The position numbers and the translations under genes were made by a program. From Boothiomyces macroporosus (lineage: Eukaryota; Chytridiomycota; Chytridiomycetes; Rhizophydiales; Terramycetaceae): DNA of 64,000 bases. Within the stretch, counting starts at the first letter, position 1; each line of letters opens with the position of its first letter. The notes beneath the pieces were generated by a model. It was not told the DNA's origin. It did no database searches and was given only the letters and a program-made list of their open reading frames with translations. Shown piece by piece: positions 43,325-54,947 of this stretch. The stretch is from assembly GCA_027604185.1 (NCBI GenBank), contig JADGKB010000026.1, forward strand, positions 1 through 64,000. The letters are read 5' to 3'.

Positions 43325-45111
43325 TCATTGAGGAATTCGGCTTGCAAGGTATTCCAAAATGGCTCCTGTACCTTTTTGTAGGATCGCACTAATTTAGAAA
43401 TGAATTACGCTCTTGGTACTCTAAAGGTGTTACCCATCAGCTGAAGAGAGCTAAGCTTGAGCAACCCAAGTTCTGGAGGAACCATTGGGATACTGTTGTT
43501 GCTGAGATCCAAAGTTTTAAGTTTTGGCAATTTTTTCAATACTGGAACGTTAATCTCTGATAGAGAATTATCAGATAGCAATAGTACTGAAAGTTCTGGG
43601 AGTTCTAATTCCGGCAAGGTGGATATCCTATTATTATTCAAGTTCAGTTCGTCCAAACTGGGAAATCTTAATACGTCCACTTCAAATGCAGATATCGCAT
43701 TGTTTGATAAATCAAGATGCTTTGTAAGTAATCGTTTATACCTTTAATTTTGGGCATTCAAGTGCAGGGAATTCCTTAATTTTGTTTTTAGATAAAATCA
43801 AAGTTGTAAGTTGACACGAAATGGCGTTTAATGTATCTGGAATAGCTGAGATTTGATTATTGGAGCAGTCGATAGTCGAAGGTGATATTGAATTTGAAAC
43901 GAAAGTTGAAAAATCCAAGACAGCTAGTCCAGTTCGAGCCCAGTCAATATTTTTCCCGTCTCCAGTGTATGCTTTCTCTATAGCTTCCGGGGAAGAGGTT
44001 CTTGAGAGTTCATGATCTTCTTCCTTTGGAATTTTCTTTGCCAGGTATTCCAACAATTTGGTAGTACCTCCAGATGTTGGTAGTCCGCGTAGTGGATTAC
44101 CAGAATAATGGATGACACTTAAATGTTTTAGAAAAGCTAGTTTTGGGGGTAAAAGTGATACACTATTGTTTGTAATATCCAAACGTTTAAGATTCTTTAG
44201 AAACAAGATATCTTCTGGAATACTCCCAATATTGTTATCTCGAATATCAAAAATTTCCAAACTAGAGCAATTCTTAATAGTATTTTCCTTAAAAGCTGAT
44301 ATACTGTTGAATGATAAACATAAATCTTTGAGTGCTGGACATTCTAAAACTGTTTTCCATGATTTGAATTCATTATTTTTTAAATCCAAAATTGTTAATT
44401 TTTGAGAAGATATTGAACAGAGATCCTGCAGTTTGTTTTTAGAGAGATTCAAGTTTGTCAGCATACGCATTTCATTCAATCCAGATATTTCAGAGATTTG
44501 GTTGTCGGAAAGATCAAGATGCTGTAGTGCTGAATTTGTCAAGGTAATTGACCCTTCAATTTGATTTCCTGATAAATCTAAAGTTTGTAGTTTATCCAAA
44601 TTGTTGAACTTTTGTGGTAATTCTGTCAAACAGTTGGAGCCAAGGTTTAATTCATATAAAGGAAGGTTGCACAATTCATCCGGAAAATTAGATATTTCAT
44701 TTGCCTTCAAATTCAAAATTGAAAGGTTGCCTAAATTGGCCATCGAAAGAGGCAGGCTCGTAATGCAATTATTATGCAACTAAGATTAATGTAAATTTAC
44801 GTCCAGCACTGCCAACCCGCCGAATTCACCAATCTTTTCGTTGATTTCTCTGATTGAATTATCAGCAGCAACCAGCCGAGTCAAATCAACAATCTATGTT
44901 ATTCAGAGATTACTTCCCACCATGTCTGTGATTTATTGTCGAAACTATGGTCACTGGTTACTTCAAAAGTAAACAACTTTAGCGGAATTTCCGTCAGGTT
45001 TTGATTAGACAGGTTGATTCTACCTGTGGATCTACTTTGGTCAATGATTTTGTTTAGTATTTGGGAAGGTTCTGGCACGCTTCGTTTCACGGATTGTCTC
45101 CCTTTGATCAT
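43325..45111 (-). CDS. LRRC40: Leucine-rich repeat protein LRRC40-like
   Basis: Five exons (45111-44914, 44893-44801, 44779-43742, 43719-43409, 43388-43325; introns 20, 21, 22 and 20 nt) encode 567 aa (human LRRC40: 602). It shows about 20 LRRs of the LxxLxLxxNxL type. Family-specific parts are the N-terminal block TGRINLSNQNLTEIPL followed by WWEIVDLTRL, the mid-protein break after a GNPLRGLP-type cap with a linker (LLEYLAKKIPKEE), and the C-terminal cap GNTFRVPRAAILQKGTGAIL, then EYLASRIPQ. ATG 45111 is used. The longer frame upstream (to 45285) has no similarity. The protein is probably cytosolic or nuclear; its cellular role is not established. Confidence 0.88.
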
Positions 45112-45560
45112 GAATGTCCGAAAGAAAAAGAAACGCTGTTCACTACATCGTGGAACTCTTCCAGAATACCCATCCAAGTGTCTGATGTATTCGCTTTCAT
45201 TAAATTCATGGCACAGCACCAAACTTCGCCCTTGGCAAAAATTTCGAGACTCGACCAGACTTATACCCGGCAGTGATGGCGACACTAATCAACTGCGGAT
45301 ACTAAGTTATCCTTTGGTTAAAGTGCAAGTCAATTTAACCTAGATTGCTATGCGATCACGGCTTATTACTCTGAACTGAATAAAATACTCCTGATTTAGT
45401 CGAGCGAATAAACTTGGAAACCCTAACATGATTTTATAATCCGTCAGTTATCCCAATCTTCATTTCACAACCAAGTTCTCTGGCCAAGTGGCACAGTAAC
45501 CCAATTAGGAAGCGAAAAGTTTCTCGCCAGAATAAAAGACCAACAGAATTCAACCAAAGT
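45112..45560. other. Divergent promoter region LRRC40 / APSES factor
   Basis: 449 bp between two divergent starts. Several frames cross it, but none continues the neighbouring proteins or shows a motif. I see no RNA gene. Confidence 0.45.
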
Positions 45561-47076
45561 ATGGCAACACAGGTTTATTCTGCGATATATTCGCAAACGC
45601 CAGTGTACGAAATCACTGTCGATGGGATTTTGTTTATGCGGAGGATTCAAGATGGATATATCAATGCAACACAGTTGCTAAAAATTGCTGGACTGCCAAA
45701 GTCTCAGCGGATTAGAATACTCGAGAATGAATTGACAGCTGGTGAGCATTTTAAAGTTAGAGGGGGCTATAGCAAATTCCAGGGCACTTGGTAAATTCGG
45801 AGTTAATAGCAGGGTTCCGTTGGATATCGGGAGAGAGCTTTCGGAAAGATTTGGAGTTGCTGATTCCTTAAAGCCAATTCTATATATGGATGAAAATACT
45901 AAAAGCGAAGTTAAACCAGGAACGAGCGCAAAGTACCTGCAGTTTATATTGGATGGTGCATGTAACAAAATGGGAACTCTGGATGGCCCCAACAAGAACA
46001 AGAAGCGAACGCTGGATACTGATGCTTCAGTGCCAAAGAAGAGGACAAAGGTTCAAGAAACCAAAAGATTTACAGACGTCCCCCCACCAAGCGCAATATC
46101 TTCTATGTATCGTGATCCATTAGACCCAAATTTTACAGATACCAGATGCATATCGGAAAGTGGAGAATCACAGTTGTCAAACTTTTTAAGGATGTCTGCA
46201 AACACTCTTTCGCCAACGCTGCAGCCTTTGACTACTAATAACAGACCCAATTCAATACAACTGAATGGATTGTCAGTCAATAATTTTAGCAATCATTTAT
46301 CCCCTAGTGACATGAATAATTTTCCTCATCCAAGAAATATTGTAAATAATTATCAACCTTTGTCTCCGACTCACCCTCTATCTCCATACAATGAATATAA
46401 TGTGATGTCCCCGAATTCGAATTATAGTACACTTTCACCAACTCACATGATTGTAAACAACTTCAATAACACACTTTCACCAAAGCAGAATTATGGAAAT
46501 CCAATATCTCTGCACAATTCTTTGGCAAATGATATTAGCAACTCAGTACAAAACAGTACTGGAAATACTCTTTCGTCCCCGAATGCATTTCCAGGTGCGG
46601 CGACATTGTCTCCTCGTCACTTTAGTAACCAAGGCAACAACCCATTATCTCCTGGCCAAAACATAGTATCACCGGCTACGACGTATATTTTATCTCCTGT
46701 AATGTCCAATGAAGGCCCAGTTATGGTACTTAGCCCAGTAGCAAACCCACTTTCTCCCAATATGGAACAGCAGTACACGACACCAAAAGGTCTATTTCCT
46801 GCAATGGTTACTAATGATCCGTCTAGCAAGCAACAAAATTCTTATCCAACATTTTTCTTTTCTGATCCAAGAAATCGCCCAATTCATTATGATCCACTGT
46901 TGGACCCAGTGATTCAAAGGAAAATTGCCAAAGGAAAGGTAGTAATCAGCCCAAAACCAAAACTTGAAACTACAGGATTTCAAGAATTGATTGATGCTTT
47001 TGAAAGCCCATTAGAAGAGGCGGGTTCACAGCAAGAATTAGAGAATCTGTTGAAATCTTTGCAAGATAATAACTAA
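45561..47076 (+). CDS. APSES-type (KilA-N) transcription factor
   Basis: Two exons (45561-45790, 45813-47076; 22-nt intron) give 497 aa. Residues about 8-105 are an APSES DNA-binding domain: VYEITVDGILFMRRIQDGYINATQLLKIAG, RIRILENELTAGEHFKVRGGYSKFQGTWVPLDIGRELSERFGV (each block read across the intron). That order (GYINATQ, QGTWVPL) is the Mbp1/Swi4/StuA pattern and is specific to fungi. A basic nuclear-signal-like stretch follows (KKRTLD, PKKRTK). Residues 150-400 are Asn/Ser-rich with more than fifteen LSP or SPT motifs, candidates for CDK phosphorylation. No ankyrin repeats are seen. A likely role is cell-cycle or developmental gene control. Confidence 0.9.
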
Positions 47077-47109
47077 TGTGTAATATAAGCTATGAAGCAT
47101 TTATTATAT

Positions 47110-50100
47110 TTACTGCATTTTAAGAATGAATATCAAATCGTTTTTGGTGACTATTTCACCTGGTCTGCAGTTGGTGTACACGTAAGGTAGGGACTCTGCA
47201 TCAAAAGCTCCTTTGAAAGGCAATGCCCCATTTCTGTAGATACCTAGTGGAATGTATCCAGAATTCAAGCATTTTTGCACAAGTGTCAGGTACTTTTGCC
47301 CGACAAGACTTTCTTTTACAGGCAAGAGTGATACATTTTTGATCAGCCCCCGGAATATATCTATAATATATGGTCTAAAGTAACATTGGCAGAGTATTGC
47401 TTGAACAAATGATGATGATGTGACCATTCCTGCGGCAAAATGGCGGTCGAAATGGTAAACTGGATACGGGCTAAAACCTGAATCTTGTAGTTCCTTTTCC
47501 TCCAGTGCTTTATTCAAATATGCTTCGGTAAGAGTAATTTCTTTTTTCCCTTTTGCTTCTTGTTCTATTTCGTTGGTATCCACCAGGTTGTCAATTGCTT
47601 CATAATCACCTTCTTTTTTCATTTCTCTCTTTTGTGCAGGAGGTCTGATTGCATTAGATTTGCCATCCTTTTCTGTTAGGAACCCAGTGAAAAATTGGAA
47701 TAATTGATATGCTATCATGGTTTTCTCGAGACCTTCTGACCGTAGATTTCTGTATATCGTCTGCCGATCTCCTACGCTCATCGCATAATTGTTCAACACT
47801 GACTGGATACGCAAATTGTTGGTGTCCCATTCCATCTTTCTGGATGATAGATACTTTACATTGGATCCATCTATCAACTCGACCAAGAATTTCACTTGAG
47901 GCCATTCCTAAATTAACGAAATGATTACCTTTTGGAGCAATTTGACCAAAAATACGGATTGAGCGTCAGTTACAGCAGAATTATGCTCCCCTTGCTCACT
48001 CTTCTTTCCAAAAATAACCAGCTTTTTGCACTTTTCAATTTTAGCTCTGGTTAAACTCAGCTTTTCAATAGCTCGACCTTTGATTACATATACAGAATGG
48101 AATGATAGAATTTCTGTCCATATCTCGTTCATCTCTGGGAGCTCTTCTAATAAGCAAACTATTGGAGAATTGGAGTTGAGAGAGGTCTTGTCTTGAACTT
48201 CTTTTGAACCTTGATTTCCAACCCGCAAAAATTGTACAAATAGCAACACAATTCTTGAAGGAATATAACCAGTGATAATTATATGGTCAGCCAAGCCTTC
48301 CGGTATTTTCCCCAATTCCACCTCCCCAAATGCACTTGTTGGAAAAGTGCCAAGGACATCAGGAGAAGAAATAAACGGAGATTCAACCACAGCTTCAGAA
48401 GCCGCCATTTTCACCACTTTTGACATTTCAATTTCCAATTCCTTTTGAGCTAAATCTTCCTTTTTTATGTATTCCTTGTAATGGAGAGCGATTCGAAGCA
48501 TCATTTCATCACCACCATCCGCAATACAAAACGCTATATCATCATGTTTCAACTTGTAGTCTTTTTCAATTTTAAATCGGATTTGGTTTTGATTGAAGCC
48601 TGAATTCACAGCAACCAGGGCAAATATCATACAGTTGAACGACGTAAATAATTCTTCTGCGACTTCTTTAAATTTGATTCCTACAAGTCCAGAAGGGATT
48701 CTGAAAGACTGAATTTGATTCGCAACCCCACACTGGTATTCGTGAGTCCAAAATTCATTCATATTCTCTGGAGCTATATCTTTGTATGAATGAACCAAAT
48801 TCAGCACCAGTGTTTGTATTCCAGGACTGATGCACGTACTTGCAAACAATGAAGCTTTGATTTCATCAATTGGCAAAGACCTATCAATTCCGCAATGAGA
48901 AGAAATGTCCAAAGATTTATAGTCATTGATTTGGGCAAATATTGGCAATCCTGGGAATGCGTTTTTGGCATACAAGGCGTTCATCAAAGTTTTTGTATCA
49001 AATTCTGAAACGTTGGAAGTATCTTCTTCTTCAGATTTGGAAGCAGGAGAGCTGTTTAGCAAGTACATGGCAGATGCATAAGGTGCTTGAGCACGTCTCA
49101 AATCCTGAATTGACATTAAGCTTCCTTGCAAATAAACAATCCTATTTCGATAGAAAGGATGATTCATAAAGCGGACAAATTCCAAAGACGGCTCGTCGTC
49201 ATGCAATATTACAATTGTAGCTACTTCATCTGCAACAAAGAATTCTCTACAGAAATCAATTACCGAAGAGTAAGTCACTGTTCCACCGAGGATTACATGG
49301 GGCACTTCTACATCTGGTGTGTGTTGTGACCTCTGATATTTGTTGTAGCTATTGAATACTTCGATAATTTTACCAGTTTGCCAAGGAACATATATGATTA
49401 CGAGGATAATCAAAAACATTACTACGATTCTGGAAATTGTCGATGAAGGAGTTAAATCCCCAAACCCAATGGTGCTGAAGGTAACCTGGGTTAAATAAAA
49501 TTACCATAATGTAGTACAAGCTGTCGTGCCAGTTTTTTAATGACGGAGGAGCAACTTCAAAATCCAGAGCTTCAGTTGCATTAATTATTGAGGCTAGTGT
49601 TAGTGGAAAATACCTGAAAAGAAAATGAAATTCAAGAAATTCAGCGTAAATAATGTCAACTCCCTTGTTTCTTCGGACTGAGCAAACGATAATAGCCTAT
49701 AAGTTCTAAGAATTCTAGTAGCTCGAAAGATACGAATGAAGCCAATAAACCAAACGTATTTTGTAGGGCTGGCGATAAATAGGTAAACAAAAGGGGATAC
49801 GATAGAAGCCAAGTCAATTAGTGACATTGTGTTAAAGTAGAATCGTAATCGGTCTTCCGCAATGTAAAACGAAAGACAATAATCCATGAGAAATAGCGTT
49901 GCATAAAACAAGTCCAGGTTTTTGATCAGGTTACGTTCATCTCGATCATCTTTGACTGCCAAATACGTGAGTGCAACATAATTCACAATAGCCAATGCTG
50001 TTGTTAGCACCTGAATCGCCATCCAGAAACTTGCCACTCTGGATACTTGAAACCATCGTCTAACTGCTTGGGGCGAAAACTTTTCATACCAAGTCTTTTT

Positions 50101-50573
50101 AGTTTTTTGCCTGATATCTGCGATATAGTTCTCCGCTGCGTGTAATTGCGTCAACTCTATAAAGTTGATTCGCGCTTTAGGCTCTGTTCCTTGTCCCAGA
50201 ATTCGTTCATTCTCTTTATTTCTAGCTGCTTCTGATTCACGGCGCTTGGCTACAAGCTTCTCCATTCTCTGCTGCTCTTTTCTAATTTTGCGAATATCGT
50301 GTGTGTTATCGTAACCTCTCTTAACTTTAAGACCCAATTCAGCCAATGGATCTTGAAACAAGTCGTCCCCTGCGTCAATTAAAATTTACCAAATCCGTAT
50401 TTCTTTGCCTCGTATATTTTCCAAATGTACTTTGTTAAGCGAGCAGCTATAATACCCACTGGAATGAGGACAAATGGGGCAACAAGAAGAATAGTTGCAT
50501 CATAAAATGAGCTGTCTGTCATTGGCGGATCTCCATCAATAGTGCCATTTATTAACACATCTGGATTGTTCAT
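47110..50573 (-). CDS. Slo/BK-type potassium channel with RCK domains
   Basis: Five exons (50573-50390, 50369-49614, 49593-49505, 49485-47929, 47907-47110; introns 20, 20, 19 and 21 nt) give 1127 aa, near animal Slo1 (about 1200). An extra N-terminal membrane segment (ATILLVAPFVLIPVGIIA) fits S0. S4 is FIRIFRATRILRTYRLL with several Arg. The pore has TFSTIGFGDLTPSS, i.e. GFGD instead of the usual GYGD filter. The tail contains two RCK-like units, the first with HVILGGTVTYSSVIDFCREF and ASAMYLLNS, as in calcium/voltage-gated BK channels. No obvious acidic calcium bowl is seen. ATG 50573 is used; the longer frame begins with TTG. Confidence 0.86.
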
Positions 50574-50611
50574 GTTGAATTTGTTTTTGAAACGCGCTTC
50601 AAACTTTTTAT

Positions 50612-51570
50612 TCAAACTTTAGAACTCTGCTCGGTAGTCTTAGTTTCCATAACTGAAGTGCTATCTTTCTTATTGCTGCCCTTAATATTCACTTCCTTCA
50701 AGTATTTGAAAATTAACCCTAAAAATAAAATATGTCCCATTCCTTAATTTAGCAATGCCTTACCTAAAGTTGCACCTATTGCACCAAAGCTGCGACTATA
50801 CTGGGGACCAGCAAACCATGCAACTGTAAACATTATATAACCAATCCAGTCCAAAGAAATTCCAGCACCAATAAGATAATATATTGAATTGAAAGCGTGG
50901 GTTTCATTACTACTTTTACTGGCATTAACCAAACCACGTCTTATCCGAAGTTGCTTTAAGACTGCTCTAGAAACATATATGCTATGCCAGGTTTCATAAA
51001 GTAGAGCTGTTAAACAAAACAGCAAGTATCCATACTGGCAATAATAGCTTAGCCATAACGGTTTTGTAGTAGCGATATAACCGACACTGATGTACAACCC
51101 TCCGATTGAAAGAAAGTGAAATACACAGTAAATAATCTGTACAACTGTTATCCTTTCGACAGTTAGATATTTGCTGGCAACTGCGAATGCTTTGAGTATA
51201 TCCAGCTGTCTATATAAGCACCGATTACCCTATAACGACAAAGCAGACACCCCAACAAGACATTATTCCGTAAAGAAAGTTCACCAAAGGAAAACAAACA
51301 CTACTTAGTCGAACAATCTTGTGAAAATTATCTTACCTGTAATATTTGCCAGACTGTAAAGAGTGAAACCCAGAGACATATGAAGTAGTATACTTTAGAT
51401 TTCTGTATTTTCAAAAATCCTCTGTAGATTAATATAATGAAAATCAATGTCGCTGAAAGGTATATTGCCATTATAATTGCCGCAAGTATAGATACAGGGT
51501 TGCTATAGTCCAAACCAGGTTCAGGCAATCCGTCAACATCGAATCCAATTGAAAGTACATTGACGGACAT
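50612..51570 (-). CDS. Seven-transmembrane protein, family B copy 1
   Basis: Four exons (51570-51337, 51317-51229, 51209-50764, 50742-50612; introns 19, 19 and 21 nt) give 299 aa with seven hydrophobic segments. The N-terminus (MSVNVLSIGFDVDGLPEPGLDY) is polar and probably outside. Shared with copy 2 at 53434-54450 are KSKVYYFI, WQILQ, GQLDILKAF, YLTVERIT-like, the SLDWIGY block in segment 6 and LGMGHILFLGLIFKYLKEVN in segment 7. The last two blocks also match family A. The tail is Ser/Thr/Lys-rich and cytosolic. It lies 38 bp upstream of the Slo channel start on the same strand. Confidence 0.78.
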
Positions 51571-51804
51571 TGTAGGGAAGTTTAGTTTGTAAAAATAGAA
51601 TGACGTGCATTTGAAATTATTATATTTGACAACTTTATCATTTTCAGCTAGCTCTATTATGATTTGGCTCAAATTTATTGCTTTCAAGCACAATGATTTC
51701 CGATATTTTCAAGATCCCTCACCCACTCATTTAATCCAGATAATATAATCCGTGAGCTGATAATGTCTAATTATATGCAAATCAAGTATGATAAACTTAC
51801 AATT

Positions 51805-52563
51805 TTAGTATAATATAATGGAAACAAGTACTAGAGTGGCAATCATCAAAAACACTCTACTCATGAAAGCGGCGTTCTCATCATTATTCCCACCGTTAAT
51901 TCCCTACAATTATCTTTTTCATTACCATTTGCAATCCAAACGGAAAGAAGGGAAACACGCCAATATTGAATGTTATCCCATCAAATAAGGAAGGCTGGCT
52001 TCTTTGACCACTAGGTCGCTTTTCTTTAAACCTCGGATCATCCTGCTCTCTTCCCCGAACATATATTGGTATAATATTTTCCTTTTGGATACCTGATTTA
52101 CAAATAGGACATGTGTTTGATGATGTTTGCCCGGAATTCATCCACTTGGAAATGCTACGTTAGTATTCAATTACCATGGCCAACAGTACAAGTGGCCACA
52201 CATGGTAACTACAGGGTTGGAAGCGGTATCCAGACAAATGTTACATTCGAATAGGATTTCTTCTTCCGTCTTTTCTTTTTCCTTTTCGCTCTGTTTCTCT
52301 ACAGTTTCAGGCTTTCCGCCTTTGTATACATAGGAATAAGCAGCTCGCTTCCTTGGCCGTAATTCTGGCGGAATGGATTCAGAAGAAAGTATTTCCGCAA
52401 ATGGATCCATGTCATCATCAATTACTTGGGTGTTTGGTTCCTGTTTGTTTATAGGATTTGCGAAAGGGTCGACATCACTCTTTAGTTCCGATTCTATTTC
52501 TCCACAGGCGTCGTAAATTGCATTTAGTGTTAGTGATTCGACTGTTGCTTCAAGTTGGCTCAT
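51805..52563 (-). CDS. RING finger E3 ligase with C-terminal membrane anchor (RNF5/RNF185-like)
   Basis: Three exons (52563-52175, 52154-51926, 51903-51805; introns 20 and 22 nt) give 238 aa. A C3HC4 RING spans [20 protein letters not shown], then [12 protein letters not shown] and CPICKSGI, complete after splicing. [15 protein letters not shown] follows, like the RMA1/RNF185 family. The C-terminal exon adds a single membrane anchor ([16 protein letters not shown]). The family members are ER-membrane ligases in protein degradation. The N-terminal 85 residues are acidic and extra compared with RNF185 (192 aa in human). ER localisation here is inference from family and anchor. Confidence 0.88.
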
Positions 52564-52623
52564 TAGTTTTTTCTGGAAAAATTTAGGCTTTCAACAGACA
52601 GTTAAAATACCTCGAAAATTAGT

Positions 52624-53390
52624 TTATTTCATTAGCTCTGTACATGCGGGGCAGTACCACTTTCCTTTAACTGGACCAGTCAATCCAACGCAGTTGTAGT
52701 GGAACCATTCTTTGGCACAGTCATCGTTGTCACAGGCAATCATCTCTCCGAAACTGACTTGGTTACAAATACAATAAATAGGCTCATTCGGATCAACTTC
52801 ATCCTCAACTAAATCTTCAGTTTGGCTGTCCTTTGATTCGCTATTATTAGTAAACCCAACCTCCTTCTAGAAACCATTCTTCTTTCTTTTCTAGGCTGCG
52901 GTCTAGGCTTTACTCTCTCTCTGTACTCTTCATTCTTGCGTTCTTGGTTAGTGCCATAATACTTTTTGGAGTTACTTTTTCTTCCTTTGGCATCACCCTA
53001 GGTCCAGTCATTTGCTCATCTTCAAATTTACTCAAATCCTCATCCAACCGCTTGACATGACGTTCCACGATATCGTAGGTTTGAGTTGCCAAAAGTACTT
53101 TGTCTTGTCCATGTTTGATTAAAGTCTTGTACAGAGTAATAAGTTTTTTGATTTCGTCATGACGGTCTTGATCTGTTAGATCATGGATAGAAGAAATAAA
53201 TTCAGGAGTGCTGGTTGCTGCCTGTTGCATCAGTTCGTGTGCTTGGCAGTCTAATTCGCGCATCTGTTGTTAGTCCCTTGTACTTGTGTGAGCTGCTTTG
53301 TGAGTTCAATTGGTAGCGATTCAAATGCTGAATTAGAATATTTTTACTGTCCAAGTAATCCTCCAGATACGCCATGGTTGTGCTAGTCAT
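52624..53390 (-). CDS. ING family PHD-finger chromatin protein
   Basis: Five exons (53390-53348, 53327-53284, 53263-52963, 52942-52861, 52840-52624), all four introns 20 nt, give 228 aa. The N-terminal ING domain reads [20 protein letters not shown] and then [17 protein letters not shown] basic linker ([20 protein letters not shown]) follows. The C-terminal PHD finger is [20 protein letters not shown], then [12 protein letters not shown] and WYCPAC, with all Cys4-His-Cys3 ligands. ING proteins read H3K4me3 and recruit histone acetyltransferase or deacetylase complexes. The size and PHD fit the Yng2/ING group. Two exons are only 43 and 44 nt long. Confidence 0.93.
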
Positions 53391-53433
53391 TTTTTGTTTT
53401 GCAAAAAATAATCCCTCCAATTCAAGTCAATAT

Positions 53434-54450
53434 TCAAACAGAATTTATTCGTTTTGGCCTTACCGGATCTTTGTTTATATCCGTGGTATTACTTCCTGCT
53501 ACATCAGTGCCAGTGCCTCCGGTAACTTTGGCAGAGCTCTTTTGGTTTACTTGCTTGATGAACTTGAACATTAGTGTAAGGAAAAAGATGTGTCCCATCC
53601 CGATATTCGCTCCAATAATCCTAAATCAAACCAGAAATACGCAAAGGTCGAGCCCAATTTCCCAGTAAAGAACCAAGACACCAACCAAACCAGGCCAGCA
53701 GACCAGTCTATTACCACACCAGCAATTACTAGATAAAATAGTTTGTTTAGCAAGTCAGAGTTTACTTGCTTTTTCGGACTGGAACCTGTTAGCCCTTGTC
53801 TGGCACGATATTGGATAGATACCGCTTTGGCCACATAATATGCATGAAAGGATTCATAAACAATACTAGACAGAGCGAATGCCATGTATCCATAGTTGCT
53901 CCACTCTAGTTAGAAATATACTTACTGTTTTTAACCATGGTGGCCTAGGGTTTCCTAAAGTTCCAATAGTGGTATATAATCCTCCCATCGTTACTACATT
54001 CCAAATGGCGAATCCTATTTGAAAGATAGTGATTCTGCCAGGCGAAAGATATCTGGATCCAGCGACAAAAGCCTTCAAAATATCCAGTTGACTGGGTTAA
54101 TATAACCTACCCTAGTACGGTGAATAGCATTCCTAATTCGCCCAAGACGTTATATCTATTGTTAATAGCCTTTACAGCCAAGAAGCAAATGGAAACGTCG
54201 CATTCGTGTGTACAACAAATTGTAGAATTTGCCAAGCAAGCAAGAGCAAATTCAGTGCCCAGATAAAGTAATACACTTTGGATTTTGCTAAATTCAAATA
54301 TCCTCTAGCTATAGCAAAGAGCATTACTGCCACCAGAATGCCATAGATGAGCATAATAATCGTTGCTATGATATGGCCTGGATATGCGAAATCCATTCCC
54401 GAAAACTGATTTCCTTCCAGGTCATAACCAATTGTGAATGGACCTGGCAT
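53434..54450 (-). CDS. Seven-transmembrane protein, family B copy 2
   Basis: Five exons (54450-54176, 54155-54111, 54091-53926, 53903-53641, 53620-53434; introns 20, 19, 22 and 20 nt) give 311 aa with seven membrane segments. It is a paralogue of copy 1: KSKVYYFIW, WQILQ, GQLDILKAFV, VIDWSAG and IGMGHIFFLTLMFKFIKQVN. Its first intron lies before LYNVLG, whereas copy 1 has its first intron 16 residues earlier. Its third intron, before WSNYGYMAF, has no counterpart in copy 1, but matches the first intron of family A genes (before LSNYVYY and CSNYSYM) in position and phase. The N-terminus has no clear signal peptide. Confidence 0.76.
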
Positions 54451-54947
54451 CTACTAGGAATATTTTCAAAAACTGTTCTTACGTCATTTCTGAATGATCT
54501 ATTTGTCCATTTCTGGTATGTATCTTAATCGTCGCAAGATAATACCCGCAAAAAGATGCAAGCGATTAGTTTCGTTGCAAATGGGATATTTATGTCAAAG
54601 GAAGTTCTTTAGCTACACTTGAAATGTGAGACTAGTTCTATTTCTTTTGCATCTCTATTAATACTAATCCATTCCTTCATTGAATCTAGTGGGTGTCGTT
54701 GCAAAGCGAATCCCCGCAATTCATTTGCCGCTGCGGCAGGCTTTATACTACCAGCTAATAATACTCAATTGTATTCAAAAGACTCTATGCGGATTTGCCG
54801 CACCGCTTTTGTAAAGCCCCATTCACCTCATTCCTTGTATTTCCAACATCCGCTTTTCTTAATCACACGACGTATGCCAAAACCAGTCACGCTCACACTT
54901 CGCTTTCCTTTTTGATAAATTAAAACTTTTTTGAAAATCAAAAAAAG
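54451..54947. other. Divergent promoter region 7TM-B2 / NAD-GDH
   Basis: 497 bp between divergent starts. It includes a short GC-rich patch near 54700-54735 in otherwise AT-rich DNA. A frame at 54619-54915 has no similarity I recognise. I see no RNA gene. Confidence 0.45.

Noticed and set aside
45112..45285. N-terminal extension of LRRC40 to 45285
   Set aside because: The extra residues show no LRRC40 similarity and the frame lies in the divergent promoter; ATG 45111 begins just before the conserved block.
45742..45760. Intron-like 19 nt (GTGAGC...GTTAG) inside the APSES domain
   Set aside because: Removal would break the frame and delete conserved residues of the DNA-binding domain (GEHFKVRGGY).
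53571..53885. Reading GTTTGATTTAG (11 nt) as an intron in 7TM-B2
   Set aside because: A regular 20-nt intron at 53621-53640 restores the same frame and matches the paralogue better.
54619..54915. Plus-strand frame of 98 codons upstream of NAD-GDH
   Set aside because: No similarity, no signal for splicing into neighbours; lies in a divergent promoter region.
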